NCBI GenBank assembly: GCA_027066965.1
Contig: JAMOMT010000160.1
Span: 1 to 26,543, forward strand
Length of the DNA: 26,543 nt
Direction: 5' to 3'
Origin: Archaeoglobaceae archaeon
GTDB lineage: Archaea; Halobacteriota; Archaeoglobi; Archaeoglobales; Archaeoglobaceae
Made by a program: the position numbers and the translations under genes. Positions 6,069-13,963 of the stretch are shown here, piece after piece. How positions within the stretch are numbered: position 1 is the stretch's first letter; each line of letters opens with the position of its first letter. The notes under the pieces were generated by a model. That model did not search any database. It was given only the letters and a program-made list of their open reading frames with translations, and was not told the DNA's origin.

Positions 6069-7145
6069 ATGGAAACTTTGCTCCCTAGCGAGATCAGAGA
6101 CTACTTGCTCGGAGTGGACGACGAAGAGCTGTTCAGGATAGCCGACAAAGTCAGAGAAAGGTACACGGGAAAGAAGATATACCTCAGAGCGATCGTGGAG
6201 TTCTCGAACGTTTGCAGGAACGACTGCAAGTACTGCGGGATAAGGAGAAGTGCAAACGTCAGGAGATACGCAATGAGTGTGGAGGAGATAGTGAAGTGTG
6301 CTCACTACGCCGAAGACCTCGGCTACGGAACAGTAGTTTTGCAGTCAGGAGAGAATACTCTCTATGACAGTAAAATCCCGGAGATCGTAAGAGAGATAAA
6401 AGAAACGACGAAATTGGCCGTCGTTTTATCTGTTGGCGAAAAGAGCTTTGAACAGTACCTCGAATATAGACTTGCTGGAGCGGACAGGTACCTCCTAAAA
6501 CATGAAACTTCCAACTCTGAGCTCTTTTACAGGCTCACGGGTAGGAGTCTGGAGAGAAGACTCGAATGCCTTCAAAATCTCATGGTCTTAGGATACGAGG
6601 TCGGATCGGGCAACATAGTGGGTCTGCCCGGACAAAGCGTTGATGACCTCGTGAAGGATGTTCTGATGTTCGCAGAGTGGGACTTCGACATGCTCGGAAT
6701 AGGTCCCTTCATACCCTGTCCAGGAACGCCTCTCGAGCGCTTCCCTCCAGGGGATGTTATGCTCACCCTCAGAACGATAGCACTCTCGAGAATACTGACA
6801 AAGAATGCGCACATACCCGCCACTACGGCTGTCAGAACGGTATTAGGAGAAGACAAAGCTCACCTTGTATTCAGGTGCGGTGCGAACGTAGTGATGGGAA
6901 ACGTGACGCCGGAGAAGTACAGGAGACTCTACAGAATATACCCCGGGAAGGTCTGCTTCTTTCAAGATCCCGAAAGCTGGCTGAACGAAATTAAGGAGCA
7001 AATAAGGGGTGCGGGATTGAAGCCAAGTGGAGAAAAGGGTGAAAGCCTAAAAAGAAAACAGAAAGCTACGAATCTTGAAAAAGGTCTCTATAGAGACACT
7101 CGCGAAGCGGAACTGAAAGGTCAGGACACTCGTCAACAAACCTAA
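6069..7145 (+). CDS. hydE: [FeFe]-hydrogenase maturase HydE (radical SAM)
   Basis: HydE is the radical SAM maturase that acts on the HydG-derived Fe(CO)2(CN)Cys synthon during diiron subcluster assembly. The 358-residue product has the radical SAM motif C49-RND-C53-KY-C56, the glycine-rich SAM-binding region VVLQSGE, and family landmarks RLTGRSLE, GSGNIVGLPGQS, IGPFIPCPGTPLE and GANVVMGNVTP. The second, non-essential cluster site seen in some HydE is not complete here (a single Cys near 311). The ATG at 6069 is set by the TATA spacing. It is divergent from hydA. The last 80 bases overlap the 3' end of the convergent CofE-like gene, tying the cluster to its archaeal neighbourhood. The C-terminal tail of about 40 residues is basic and low in complexity. 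Confidence 0.96.
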   Translation: METLLPSEIRDYLLGVDDEELFRIADKVRERYTGKKIYLRAIVEFSNVCRNDCKYCGIRRSANVRRYAMSVEEIVKCAHYAEDLGYGTVVLQSGENTLYDSKIPEIVREIKETTKLAVVLSVGEKSFEQYLEYRLAGADRYLLKHETSNSELFYRLTGRSLERRLECLQNLMVLGYEVGSGNIVGLPGQSVDDLVKDVLMFAEWDFDMLGIGPFIPCPGTPLERFPPGDVMLTLRTIALSRILTKNAHIPATTAVRTVLGEDKAHLVFRCGANVVMGNVTPEKYRRLYRIYPGKVCFFQDPESWLNEIKEQIRGAGLKPSGEKGESLKRKQKATNLEKGLYRDTREAELKGQDTRQQT

Positions 7146-7812
7146 CCTTCAGCCCCCTCGCCAAGACCGCAGGCACGAGCTCGTCGGCCTCACCCATGAG
7201 TAGTTGAGAGGCTGAGGCAAGCATGTCTGCAATGTTCCTGAAAGTTGACTTCAGCTCCCTGCCGAATACATCTCTCCTCCCTCTCTCGTCGACGATTGCC
7301 TCAAAGCCACAGGCAGCGATAGCAATCCCACTCACACCCCTTCTGAGCGGAAGAATCCTGCTGTCGGAAATCACAACCCCAACTTTTCCCACAATCTTCT
7401 CGAGTTCCTTCCGCAAAGTTTTCGCGGACTTCACGGGATCTCTGGGGTACAGAACTGCAAAACCATTGGGGGCATTAGAAAAGTCTATCCCGGCGTTCGG
7501 GCACAGAATGCCGAACTTCAGGGTCAGTAAAAATCCACAACAACCGCCGAGAACTTTATCCGCTTCCCTCAGAACGAGTTCGGCCACTTTTTCATCCAGT
7601 CCGTACTTCCTCCCGATCTCTATTGCTCTCTCAGAGGGTTCTACTTCTGAAAGGTCAACGAGTCTACCCTCGCAGTAAGAGATGACCTTGCTCGAAACTA
7701 TTACGATGTCCCCACATCTCGCGTTCCTCGAAAGAAGTCTAGCCAAGTTCTTCAGACTGAAGCCCGTAGATACCGGATGTTCCAACTTCACGGGCTCGAA
7801 AATGAGGGTCAT
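7066..7812 (-). CDS. CofE-like F420/folate gamma-glutamyl ligase family protein
   Basis: Coenzyme F420-0:L-glutamate ligase (CofE) adds glutamates to the F420 side chain using GTP. This 248-residue protein keeps many family landmarks: DIVIVSSKVISYCEGR, CPNAGIDFSNAP, VVISDS, GIAIAACGFEAI, DERGRRDVFGREL and MGEADE. The usual SDTFGRPWR-GQ segment is changed to SDSRILPLRRGVSG, so it may be a paralogue, such as the 'putative folate metabolism gamma-glutamate ligase' group, rather than the main CofE. A TTG at 7845 is possible. The ATG at 7812 is preferred because GGTTTATC sits about 27 bases upstream, fitting a leaderless start. Convergent with hydE (80-base overlap) and divergent from cas6. Confidence 0.82.
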   Translation of the reverse strand: MTLIFEPVKLEHPVSTGFSLKNLARLLSRNARCGDIVIVSSKVISYCEGRLVDLSEVEPSERAIEIGRKYGLDEKVAELVLREADKVLGGCCGFLLTLKFGILCPNAGIDFSNAPNGFAVLYPRDPVKSAKTLRKELEKIVGKVGVVISDSRILPLRRGVSGIAIAACGFEAIVDERGRRDVFGRELKSTFRNIADMLASASQLLMGEADELVPAVLARGLKVRFVDECPDLSVPLRECLYRDLFQDS

Positions 7813-7887
7813 GCAAACGGTTCTAGATGAAAGCTGATAAACCAATCGACAAATCGATCGTCAATCTCAAAGATTAATCGGAAACGT

Positions 7888-7897
7888 TATATATCCT
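7888..7897 (+). promoter_or_regulatory. TATA box of cas6
   Basis: TTATATATCC is centred about 23 bases before the GTG at 7915, giving a leaderless start. The half-sequence AAAGATTAA at 7869-7877 just upstream resembles one arm of the inverted repeat at 12011-12040. Confidence 0.5.
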
Positions 7898-7914
7898 CTA
7901 ACTAAAGTGTATAT

Positions 7915-8625
7915 GTGCGAATTAAAGTTTCTCTGTTAGCAAAAAAAGGAGAGATAGTGGACTTTAACCACTGTCGGGACCTTTCTAGAGTGATTAGAGA
8001 AGCCATACGCACTTCAAACCCCGAAATTTTCTCGGACCCTTCCTCAGAACTGTACACATTCAGCAGGCTGCTGGTCAAGAATAGAATGTTCAGGATAACG
8101 AGGGAGGGGATGAAGCTGCTCACAAACCAGCTTCACTTCTTCTTCTCGTCTGCGAGCAACGAGGTTTGCAAGTCCCTAGTAGAGGGGCTCGTCGAGCTGG
8201 AAGAGGTGTCCATCAGGGATGTCGTTCTCGAGGTTTCAGGAGTCGAGATAATAAGGGAAAGCAGGATCTCCAGCCGGGAAAAGTTCGTTACGCTCTCTCC
8301 AATAAACGCAGGAACGAACTTCAAAAGACCAGACTTTGAGGAGACTTTTACGAAAGACATTTTTAAAGAATTAAAAAAGAGATTCGAACTTTTAACTGGA
8401 GAGAGTGCTGATGGAATGTCGTTTAAAGCTCGAATTTTGAAGCTAAAACCAGTCAGAATAAAACTCGACTGGGGATACCTCAGAGCGTACCTCATGGTGT
8501 TCAATGCGGAGGGAAGTGAAAACCTGCTTAGAATTGGTTACACGACTGGATTTGGAAAAATGACCGACATGGGGTTCGGAATGGTCAAAACGACTTTGGG
8601 CAACCCTAAAACTGATAACGCTTAA
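7915..8625 (+). CDS. cas6: CRISPR pre-crRNA endoribonuclease Cas6, orphan
   Basis: Cas6 cuts CRISPR repeat RNA into guide RNAs. The 236-residue product shows the Cas6 layout: a first ferredoxin-like fold ending near ELYTFSRLLVKNRMF (around 44-58), and a second with the C-terminal glycine-rich loop GYTTGFGKMTDMGFGMVK (about 209-226), the family hallmark. In many Cas6 proteins a catalytic His precedes the TFSPL-like segment; here the stretch SNPEIFSDPSSELYTFS has none. The nearest His are H19 and H74, so activity may be altered or use another residue. No repeats or other cas genes are in the window. The GTG start fits the upstream TATA box. Family call is good; catalytic state is uncertain. Confidence 0.85.
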   Translation: MRIKVSLLAKKGEIVDFNHCRDLSRVIREAIRTSNPEIFSDPSSELYTFSRLLVKNRMFRITREGMKLLTNQLHFFFSSASNEVCKSLVEGLVELEEVSIRDVVLEVSGVEIIRESRISSREKFVTLSPINAGTNFKRPDFEETFTKDIFKELKKRFELLTGESADGMSFKARILKLKPVRIKLDWGYLRAYLMVFNAEGSENLLRIGYTTGFGKMTDMGFGMVKTTLGNPKTDNA

Positions 8626-8649
8626 ATAATAATTCAAACAAATCGTAAC

Positions 8650-9858
8650 ATGGAAAGTGTTGACGAGGCGATAAAAGCCGGTAAAATTTCCGTTCTCGCA
8701 AATGTCGTGCTCACAATCGTCAAAGGCGTTGCAGGAGTTGCTGCCAATAGCACCGCTCTGGTGGCGGATGCTATACACTCTCTTATAGACATACTCAGCT
8801 CGGCCCTTGTTTGGATAGGAATAAAGATAGCCGATAGGCCTCCAGACGAAGAGCACCCGTACGGGCACTTTAAGGCTGAAAGTTTGGCAGAGCTCGGAGT
8901 TGGGGCAGTAATCCTCGCCACAGCTCTACTAATAATGTACGACGCAGTTCACGAGCTGATATCTGGAAAAGCACCGGAGTTTGAAACATACGCTCTCGCA
9001 GCAGCCCTGTTTTCAGCTGTCGTAAACGAGGTGCTCGCGAGGTATAAGATACATGTCGGAATGAAGACGAAGTCCAGTTCTCTGATCGCAGAGGGGAAGC
9101 ATTCGAGAACGGACGTCATAGCAAGCTTAGCAGTCGTTGTCGGCTTTTTACTCGTTTACTTTGGCTACTGGTGGGCTGACGCAGTTGTAGCGATGGCAAT
9201 ATCCGTGTTGATAATGCAGATAGGTGGAGAGATTCTGAAGAACGCAATAGATGTGCTGATGGATAGAGTAGATGCCGAGACAGCTTTCAGGATAACGAGC
9301 TACGTGGAGGGAATCAGAGGTATAGAAAAAGTCGATTTCGTTGGAGTGAGAGGAACATGGAGGAATAAGATAGTGGAAGTTCACTTTACTGTCAGTCCTG
9401 GAACGAGCGCAGAAGAGATTGAAGCTATAATAAAGAGAATAGAAGACATAAAGAAAGAAATGCCAGAAATAAGGTCGATCATACCCGTAGTGAGGGTGAG
9501 CAGAAGCGTAAGAAAAGTAGCTGTACCTGTAGACGAGGAAGGAAATTACACAGGAGACCTGAATGCTCCGTACTTCGAAATCTTCGATATCAAGAAGAAG
9601 AGCAGGGTGAAAATAGTAAACGAGTATAGTAAAGCGGAAAGAAGGAAGGGGTACCTCATAGCGGAAATGCTCAAGCACGCTGGGGTTGACTGCGTAGTTC
9701 TCAGCAGAGTTGGAGAAGGGGCAAAGAGTCACTTAAAAAACATGGGGATAGTCGTGAAGCATGTGGAGGTGTCCAAAGACTTGGGAGTAGAAGACATCGT
9801 AAAACTCGTAGAAGAAGACATAAAAACGAACGAAAGTTATCTCCACACAACCTCGTAG
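8650..9858 (+). CDS. Cation diffusion facilitator fused to NifX-like cofactor-binding domain
   Basis: CDF proteins export divalent metals (Zn, Fe, Mn, Co) in exchange for protons. Residues 1-205 form six membrane helices with the metal site in helix 2 (D40, H43, D47 in ADAIHSLID) and helix 5 (H151, D155 in HSRTD), all intact. Residues about 205-285 are the cytoplasmic ferredoxin-like CDF domain (EVHFTVSPGTSAEE). Residues about 290-395 resemble the NifX/NafY dinitrogenase-cofactor domain (VAVPVDEEGNYTGDLNAPYF, HAGVDCVVLSRVGEGA), which may sense a metal or cluster. The gene is 24 bases after cas6 and overlaps the 3' end of trpS by 22 bases. An iron or zinc exporter is most likely; the metal cannot be read from sequence. 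Confidence 0.92.
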   Translation: MESVDEAIKAGKISVLANVVLTIVKGVAGVAANSTALVADAIHSLIDILSSALVWIGIKIADRPPDEEHPYGHFKAESLAELGVGAVILATALLIMYDAVHELISGKAPEFETYALAAALFSAVVNEVLARYKIHVGMKTKSSSLIAEGKHSRTDVIASLAVVVGFLLVYFGYWWADAVVAMAISVLIMQIGGEILKNAIDVLMDRVDAETAFRITSYVEGIRGIEKVDFVGVRGTWRNKIVEVHFTVSPGTSAEEIEAIIKRIEDIKKEMPEIRSIIPVVRVSRSVRKVAVPVDEEGNYTGDLNAPYFEIFDIKKKSRVKIVNEYSKAERRKGYLIAEMLKHAGVDCVVLSRVGEGAKSHLKNMGIVVKHVEVSKDLGVEDIVKLVEEDIKTNESYLHTTS

Positions 9859-11141
9859 TCATCCAAGTTTACGGCATCAACTCTCTCCCGAAAGTCCTTC
9901 AGGAGCTCCTCCACCATCTGAGAGGCTCTCTTTTTGCACTCTCCGCAGAGAAGTTCCCCGTTCCTACACATGCTCCTTATCTCCTCAAGTTCTCCGTCGT
10001 CTTCTATCAGGTGGATAGAAAAGAGTTCAAAGACTGCACACTTTTCCGGTTCTCCTCCAAGCCTTCTCTGCTCTTCAGCACTCCCTCTCCCACCTGTTAT
10101 TGCCCTCTTCACTTTTTTTGCAGCAACTTCGGGCTCGTCGAAGAGAGATATGTAACTCTCAGGCTTGCTGCTCGACATTTTTCCTCCCGTGAGACCCGTG
10201 ATAAAGCAGTGGTACGTCGAGGACGGAGGAATGAAGGCAAAACCTCCCATTTCAACCTCCTTTTCCCTGACAAACTCGACTATCTCCTCGTAATCTCCAA
10301 AAACGTCTATGTGCTCGGCGTAGCTCCTGAACTCAAAGCTAAGATCCTTTTCAAGTTTTCTAAGATACTCACCTCCCTTTCTGCTCCTTATTCTTACTCC
10401 ACCCTCCAATTTTTCGAAGGCGAACAGACTCACTCTCGCAGCCAAGTCTCTTGTCAGCCTTATGTGAGGATCTTGATCTGCACCAACCGGGACGACTACC
10501 GGCTTGGGTCCTCCAAAGTCCTTAAGTTGCGGGTGCAGAATGTCAGCTGCTTGGATAGATGTTACAAACATCTTGGCAAGAGGTGTTTCCGGCGTGAAGC
10601 CGTAAATAGCCCTGAGCTCGCTCCAGTTAACCTCAGCCGAAAGCTCAAACGCGAGGTCCTTCACAGCCGAAAAGGAGGACTGGAAGTAAAGGATGGCCCT
10701 TTCAGGTTTGAGACCAAGAGCCGCGATGCTTTTCAGATACATCTCCCCTATTTCCCTTACCTTCTCCCAGCTCAGACCCCTCACAGCATGAGCTTCCATA
10801 TCAGCTATGGCGACGTGGGCGAAGCCTCCAGCCCTCTGATGCCATACTATCTCATCCATGGTCATTTTGTGACCGAAGTGGGGCAAGCCTGACGGCATGA
10901 AACCCGACATCACGGCCCAAGGCTTTCCTTCCTTCATCGCCCGGACTATTCTGAAGTAATCCCTATGTCCGAAAATTATTCCCCTCCTCATAAGGTGCAT
11001 CGGGTTCTCGATCTCCTCAATTACCTCGCTGAAAGGCTCTATTCCGAACTCCTTCAGAAGCCTTCCGTAGTCAATTACTCCACCGACCTCCCAAGGGGTG
11101 ACTACCATGTCAGCCATATTGCTTTCCTTATTCATCGCCAT
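9837..11141 (-). CDS. trpS: Tryptophan--tRNA ligase
   Basis: Charges tRNA-Trp. The 434-residue class I synthetase is of the archaeal/eukaryotic type. It has the HIGH-equivalent in SGFMPSGLPHFGHKM (around 79-93) and an intact KMSSS loop in GLTGGKMSSSKPES (about 320-333). The archaeal N-terminal motif VTPWEVGG is at 14-21. The ATG at 11141 is the longest start; an ATG at 11117 (MADMVVTPWEV) follows AAGGAA by a few bases and is equally plausible. It is convergent with the CDF-NifX gene, with a 22-base overlap. No odd features. Confidence 0.96.
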   Translation of the reverse strand: MAMNKESNMADMVVTPWEVGGVIDYGRLLKEFGIEPFSEVIEEIENPMHLMRRGIIFGHRDYFRIVRAMKEGKPWAVMSGFMPSGLPHFGHKMTMDEIVWHQRAGGFAHVAIADMEAHAVRGLSWEKVREIGEMYLKSIAALGLKPERAILYFQSSFSAVKDLAFELSAEVNWSELRAIYGFTPETPLAKMFVTSIQAADILHPQLKDFGGPKPVVVPVGADQDPHIRLTRDLAARVSLFAFEKLEGGVRIRSRKGGEYLRKLEKDLSFEFRSYAEHIDVFGDYEEIVEFVREKEVEMGGFAFIPPSSTYHCFITGLTGGKMSSSKPESYISLFDEPEVAAKKVKRAITGGRGSAEEQRRLGGEPEKCAVFELFSIHLIEDDGELEEIRSMCRNGELLCGECKKRASQMVEELLKDFRERVDAVNLDDYEVVWR

Positions 11142-11218
11142 GCAGTTTAACGGGCAGTATTTGGAGTTTTCCTAACGAATTTTCCCATTTCCAGCAAACG
11201 TAAAGGAAAAATTACACA

Positions 11219-11956
11219 TTATAAAAACTTCATTGCGAACTTTATTGCAAGGATGTAGAAGATTATTCCAAGTATTTTCTTAACGTGCTGTGGTTTCAAA
11301 TAGCGGTGAGTGACGTAACCAGCCGAGTAGCCTGCGAAAACGGCAGGTATCGCTGCAGATAATATGAGTGGCCAGTTAACACCTCCAAGCTTCCAGTAAG
11401 CGAGGAAGCTCGTAAACGAGCTGAAGGGTACGCTTAACGCTGTCACGGTCGTTATTACCTTGGGGTCAAAGCCGTAAAGTATCAGCATCGGAGAGATTAG
11501 GCCCCCTCCCCCAATTCCCAGCAGTCCGGAAACAAAGCCGGCGAGAGCTCCGACTATGGCAGGAACGAGAATAGGGCTATCGTTCCTGTAGCTTTCCCTC
11601 TTTTTTGGAATAAACACCATTGTCCCTGCGAAAAACAGGAAAGCCGTGAAAGCAATTCCAACTACCTTCTCCGGTACGGCAAACGAGACGTAGGCGCCTA
11701 CAGGAGCGAAAAGTATGGAGGTCACAACCACAGGTAGAGCTAACCTGTAGTTAACCTTCCCGTGCTTCACGTTGTGAACGGTTATAGAGGCTGTTGATAT
11801 GAAGTTCGTAAACAGGCCAGTCGATCTGGCTATTGGAAAAGGTACGCCTATGAAGACGAGTATCGGAATTAAGGCTACTGCCGAGCCGAGACCGCCCAGT
11901 CCAAACACGAACGCCGTTACAAAGGCCACCGCTGCTATGAGTATCAACGAAGGCAT
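11219..11956 (-). CDS. TauE/SafE (TSUP) family membrane permease
   Basis: Members of this family are proposed to export sulfite, sulfoacetate or related organic anions; the substrate here is unknown. The 245-residue product has about eight hydrophobic helices in two repeats, and the family motifs GGLGSAVALIPILVF (N-terminal half) and GLLGIGGGGLISPMLIL (C-terminal half). The ORF extends to an ATG at 11980, but a TATA-like element (AAAAGTATAT) abuts that codon, so transcription should start close to the ATG at 11956. That start also yields a normal hydrophobic N-terminus (MPSLILIAAVAF). It is divergent from the CGGC gene, with a perfect inverted repeat between them. Confidence 0.88.
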   Translation of the reverse strand: MPSLILIAAVAFVTAFVFGLGGLGSAVALIPILVFIGVPFPIARSTGLFTNFISTASITVHNVKHGKVNYRLALPVVVTSILFAPVGAYVSFAVPEKVVGIAFTAFLFFAGTMVFIPKKRESYRNDSPILVPAIVGALAGFVSGLLGIGGGGLISPMLILYGFDPKVITTVTALSVPFSSFTSFLAYWKLGGVNWPLILSAAIPAVFAGYSAGYVTHRYLKPQHVKKILGIIFYILAIKFAMKFL

Positions 11957-12010
11957 AACGCGAGGTCTTTGGTGGAACATATATACTTTTCCAATCTTAT
12001 CCGTTTTTAG

Positions 12011-12040
12011 TTTAATCTTTAAACCAGGAAAAAGATTAAA
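12011..12040. promoter_or_regulatory. Perfect 10-base inverted repeat, candidate operator
   Basis: TTTAATCTTT (12011-12020) and AAAGATTAAA (12031-12040) are exact reverse complements separated by 10 bases. The right arm overlaps the likely TATA element of the CGGC gene (GATTAAATAAA, 12034-12044), and the left arm is about 25 bases upstream of the permease TATA box. The position suits a dimeric regulator controlling both divergent genes. Confidence 0.5.
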
Positions 12041-12063
12041 TAAAAAATGAGGTAAGAAAAAAC

Positions 12064-12423
12064 ATGGTCAAAGCCGTTATCGTTTGTTGTGAAAAGATCA
12101 GAGACACGATATGCAAGGGTTGTGCGAGGTGCTTCAAGGCAATAGCAGACAAGGCAGGAAAGTTCGGGGAGTTTGATGAAGTACAAATAGTCGCATGGAC
12201 AAGCTGTGGTGGCTGTCCGGGCTTAGTGATTCCAAAGCTGAACAACCTCGACCTCGTTTTGAAGCAGATAGGTGTTGACTACGATGTCGTCTTCATAGCT
12301 TCTTGCATAGTCAAGGCTGTGAAGACGGGATACTGCAGGATAGACATCGAAAAGCTCGCGAAGGACATAGAAGAAGAAACGGGAAAGAAAGTCGTAATAG
12401 GGACAAAGCCCCCAGAGTACTAA
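12064..12423 (+). CDS. CGGC-domain putative metal-binding protein
   Basis: A 119-residue protein of the CGGC family, named for the SCGGCPG motif (around 48-54) and thought to bind metal; the biochemical role is not established. It is Cys-rich: CC near 8-9, CKGCARC at 17-23, the CGGC core, C at about 81 and C near 91 (IASCIVKAVKTGYCR). The Cys pattern could hold a metal ion or a small Fe-S site. The ATG at 12064 has GAGGT about 10 bases upstream. It sits between a permease and two metal transporters, which supports a role in metal handling (inference). Confidence 0.85.
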   Translation: MVKAVIVCCEKIRDTICKGCARCFKAIADKAGKFGEFDEVQIVAWTSCGGCPGLVIPKLNNLDLVLKQIGVDYDVVFIASCIVKAVKTGYCRIDIEKLAKDIEEETGKKVVIGTKPPEY

Positions 12424-12536
12424 CTCGCTACTATTTTCTAAATTTTTTGCAGTTACTTAGACTGTCGGCGAAGAGAAGAGACGACAGAAACGCTAATAAC
12501 TTCAAAAGAGATAGCAGGAACTTGGCTGGTGGTAGT

Positions 12537-13421
12537 TTGAGTGCCAGTGTGAGAGTGGGCAAGTTCGCTTTTGCTGCGGCATTGAACGCTCTTATCGCCG
12601 CAGTGATGTACCATTACTACTTAATTTCTAGTAGCTCCGCTCTCTTCGCCGAGTTCGTTCACAACGCCTGTGACTCTCTCTGCATAGCGGTTGCGACCCT
12701 CGCCTCTGTCGTTTCGTCCATTGAACCAAAGAGAAGCAGCTACAGGTACACAAGAGCAGAAACGCTGACGGCCCTATTCAACTCTGCAATAGTAGCACTA
12801 GCGGCAGTAACGATAGTGTCCCGGCTCAGGGTTGCGAGAGTAGCTGGAAGCTATATGGTATTAGCGGCCTCTTTCGCAGTTCCTGCTAACCTAACTGGAT
12901 ACGCAGTTCTCAGAAAGGATCCAAGTCTGAACGCAAAAGCTGTCAGGCTCCACCTGTTGATAGATTGTGTTCTCTCCTCGGCCATAGTAGCTGCAGGTTT
13001 TGCAGCATCCTTCGGTGCGTACTGGGTAGATGCAGCAGTAGCCGGAGTTATAGCGGTGCACATGCTCTTACACAGCCTGAAAGTCGCAAAGAAGAGTGTC
13101 AGCATCCTCATGCAGCTACCACCAGAGCACGTGAAGGTCGAAGAAGTAATCAGAGAAATAGAGAACGTACCGGGAGTAAAAAACGTTCACCACGTGCACA
13201 TCTGGCAGCTCGACGAGTTTGGAGTTCACTTCGAGTGCCATCTGAAGCTCGACTGCGAGTTAAAGCTGAGAGAAGCCGATGAAGTCAGGAGGAACGTAGA
13301 GGAACTATTAAAGGAGAAGGGCATAAATCACACAACGATTCAGGTGGAGTGTTCGTGCGATGGTTTCTGCTCCTTCAGTAGAGCCTTGCAAGTGTCTTCC
13401 CAGCAATGTAAGTTACAGTAA
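12537..13421 (+). CDS. Cation diffusion facilitator (CzcD/ZitB-like)
   Basis: A 294-residue CDF metal exporter. Helix 2 has E39, H42 and D46 (FAEFVHNACD), with Glu in place of the usual first Asp; helix 5 has the HxxxD pair in LHLLIDCV. The cytoplasmic domain contains the typical VHHVHIWQLDEFGVHFECHL, and the tail is Cys-rich (VECSCDGFC), which may bind metal. The frame is open back to 12303 inside the preceding gene, but that part is out of character. The TTG at 12537 is chosen because GGTGGT lies just before it and the first helix follows directly. The 3' end overlaps the convergent VIT-family gene by 47 bases. It is unlike the upstream CDF in lacking a NifX-like domain. Confidence 0.87.
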   Translation: MSASVRVGKFAFAAALNALIAAVMYHYYLISSSSALFAEFVHNACDSLCIAVATLASVVSSIEPKRSSYRYTRAETLTALFNSAIVALAAVTIVSRLRVARVAGSYMVLAASFAVPANLTGYAVLRKDPSLNAKAVRLHLLIDCVLSSAIVAAGFAASFGAYWVDAAVAGVIAVHMLLHSLKVAKKSVSILMQLPPEHVKVEEVIREIENVPGVKNVHHVHIWQLDEFGVHFECHLKLDCELKLREADEVRRNVEELLKEKGINHTTIQVECSCDGFCSFSRALQVSSQQCKLQ

Positions 13422-13959
13422 TTACTGCCATCGCTATGCCCGTATTTTCAGCTACCTCCTTTGCCGGATTTCTCCTGTTCTGTCTCGCGTTGAAGTAACT
13501 GAAACCCGCTATCAGTGCAAACCCCCAGAGGACGCTCGCAACTATTGCCTCGCTCAGGTCGAGGAGAAGTACTGGAATTGTGAAGCTCATAGCAAACGTG
13601 AACTTCGAGATTAGCGTGAACAGTGTTGCTGTCCAGACCTCCTTGGGATTCTTACCCTCACTCTCCTCCGAAATGTGAATGCCAACAGAATCCGAAAACG
13701 AATCGGCTATGGCTATGGCAAGTATGGAAGCGAGAACTGCAAGCTTGGAGTTAGTCGTTGCGTCTATTCCCACCATCATTCCAAGGGTCGTGATAACTCC
13801 GGATGCGAGACCAAAGCTTATGCCCTTCCAAGCTCCCTTCCACGAAGCGTTTTCCATGAGGTCTGTGGTAGGCCTGAGCTTTTCAGCTTTCCTTTTCTCA
13901 CTATAAACCTCCCCAACCGAACTGAGTTTTCTAATATCCACCCAGTTGCAGTGTGGCAA
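13375..13959 (-). CDS. VIT1/CCC1-family iron/manganese transporter
   Basis: A membrane protein of up to 194 residues with about five helices, resembling the VIT1/CCC1 family that moves Fe(II) or Mn(II) out of the cytosol. Landmarks are GISFGLASGVITTLGMMVG (helix 1), SKLAVLASILAIAIADSFSD (helix 2), the HISEESEGKNPKEVW loop and two C-terminal helices. The start is uncertain. TTG at 13959 is the longest; GTG at 13941 lies about 26 bases after a TATA-like TTACTTTTATTG; ATG at 13857 would begin just before helix 1. The region upstream carries a perfect hairpin-like repeat. It overlaps the convergent CDF gene at its 3' end. Confidence 0.8.
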   Translation of the reverse strand: MPHCNWVDIRKLSSVGEVYSEKRKAEKLRPTTDLMENASWKGAWKGISFGLASGVITTLGMMVGIDATTNSKLAVLASILAIAIADSFSDSVGIHISEESEGKNPKEVWTATLFTLISKFTFAMSFTIPVLLLDLSEAIVASVLWGFALIAGFSYFNARQNRRNPAKEVAENTGIAMAVITVTYIAGKTLARLY

Positions 13960-13963
13960 TAAA

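Noticed and set aside
7813..7914. CRISPR repeats next to cas6
   Set aside because: No direct repeats of 20-40 bases with regular spacing occur here or elsewhere in the window.
10011..10892. Plus-strand open frame of 293 codons inside trpS
   Set aside because: It lies opposite a clear synthetase gene and its product has no recognisable motifs; a shadow frame.
12303..12536. N-terminal extension of the second CDF transporter overlapping the CGGC gene
   Set aside because: The extension is rich in Arg/Lys/Asp with no family match and is an out-of-frame reading of the CGGC gene; the TTG at 12537 has a ribosome site.
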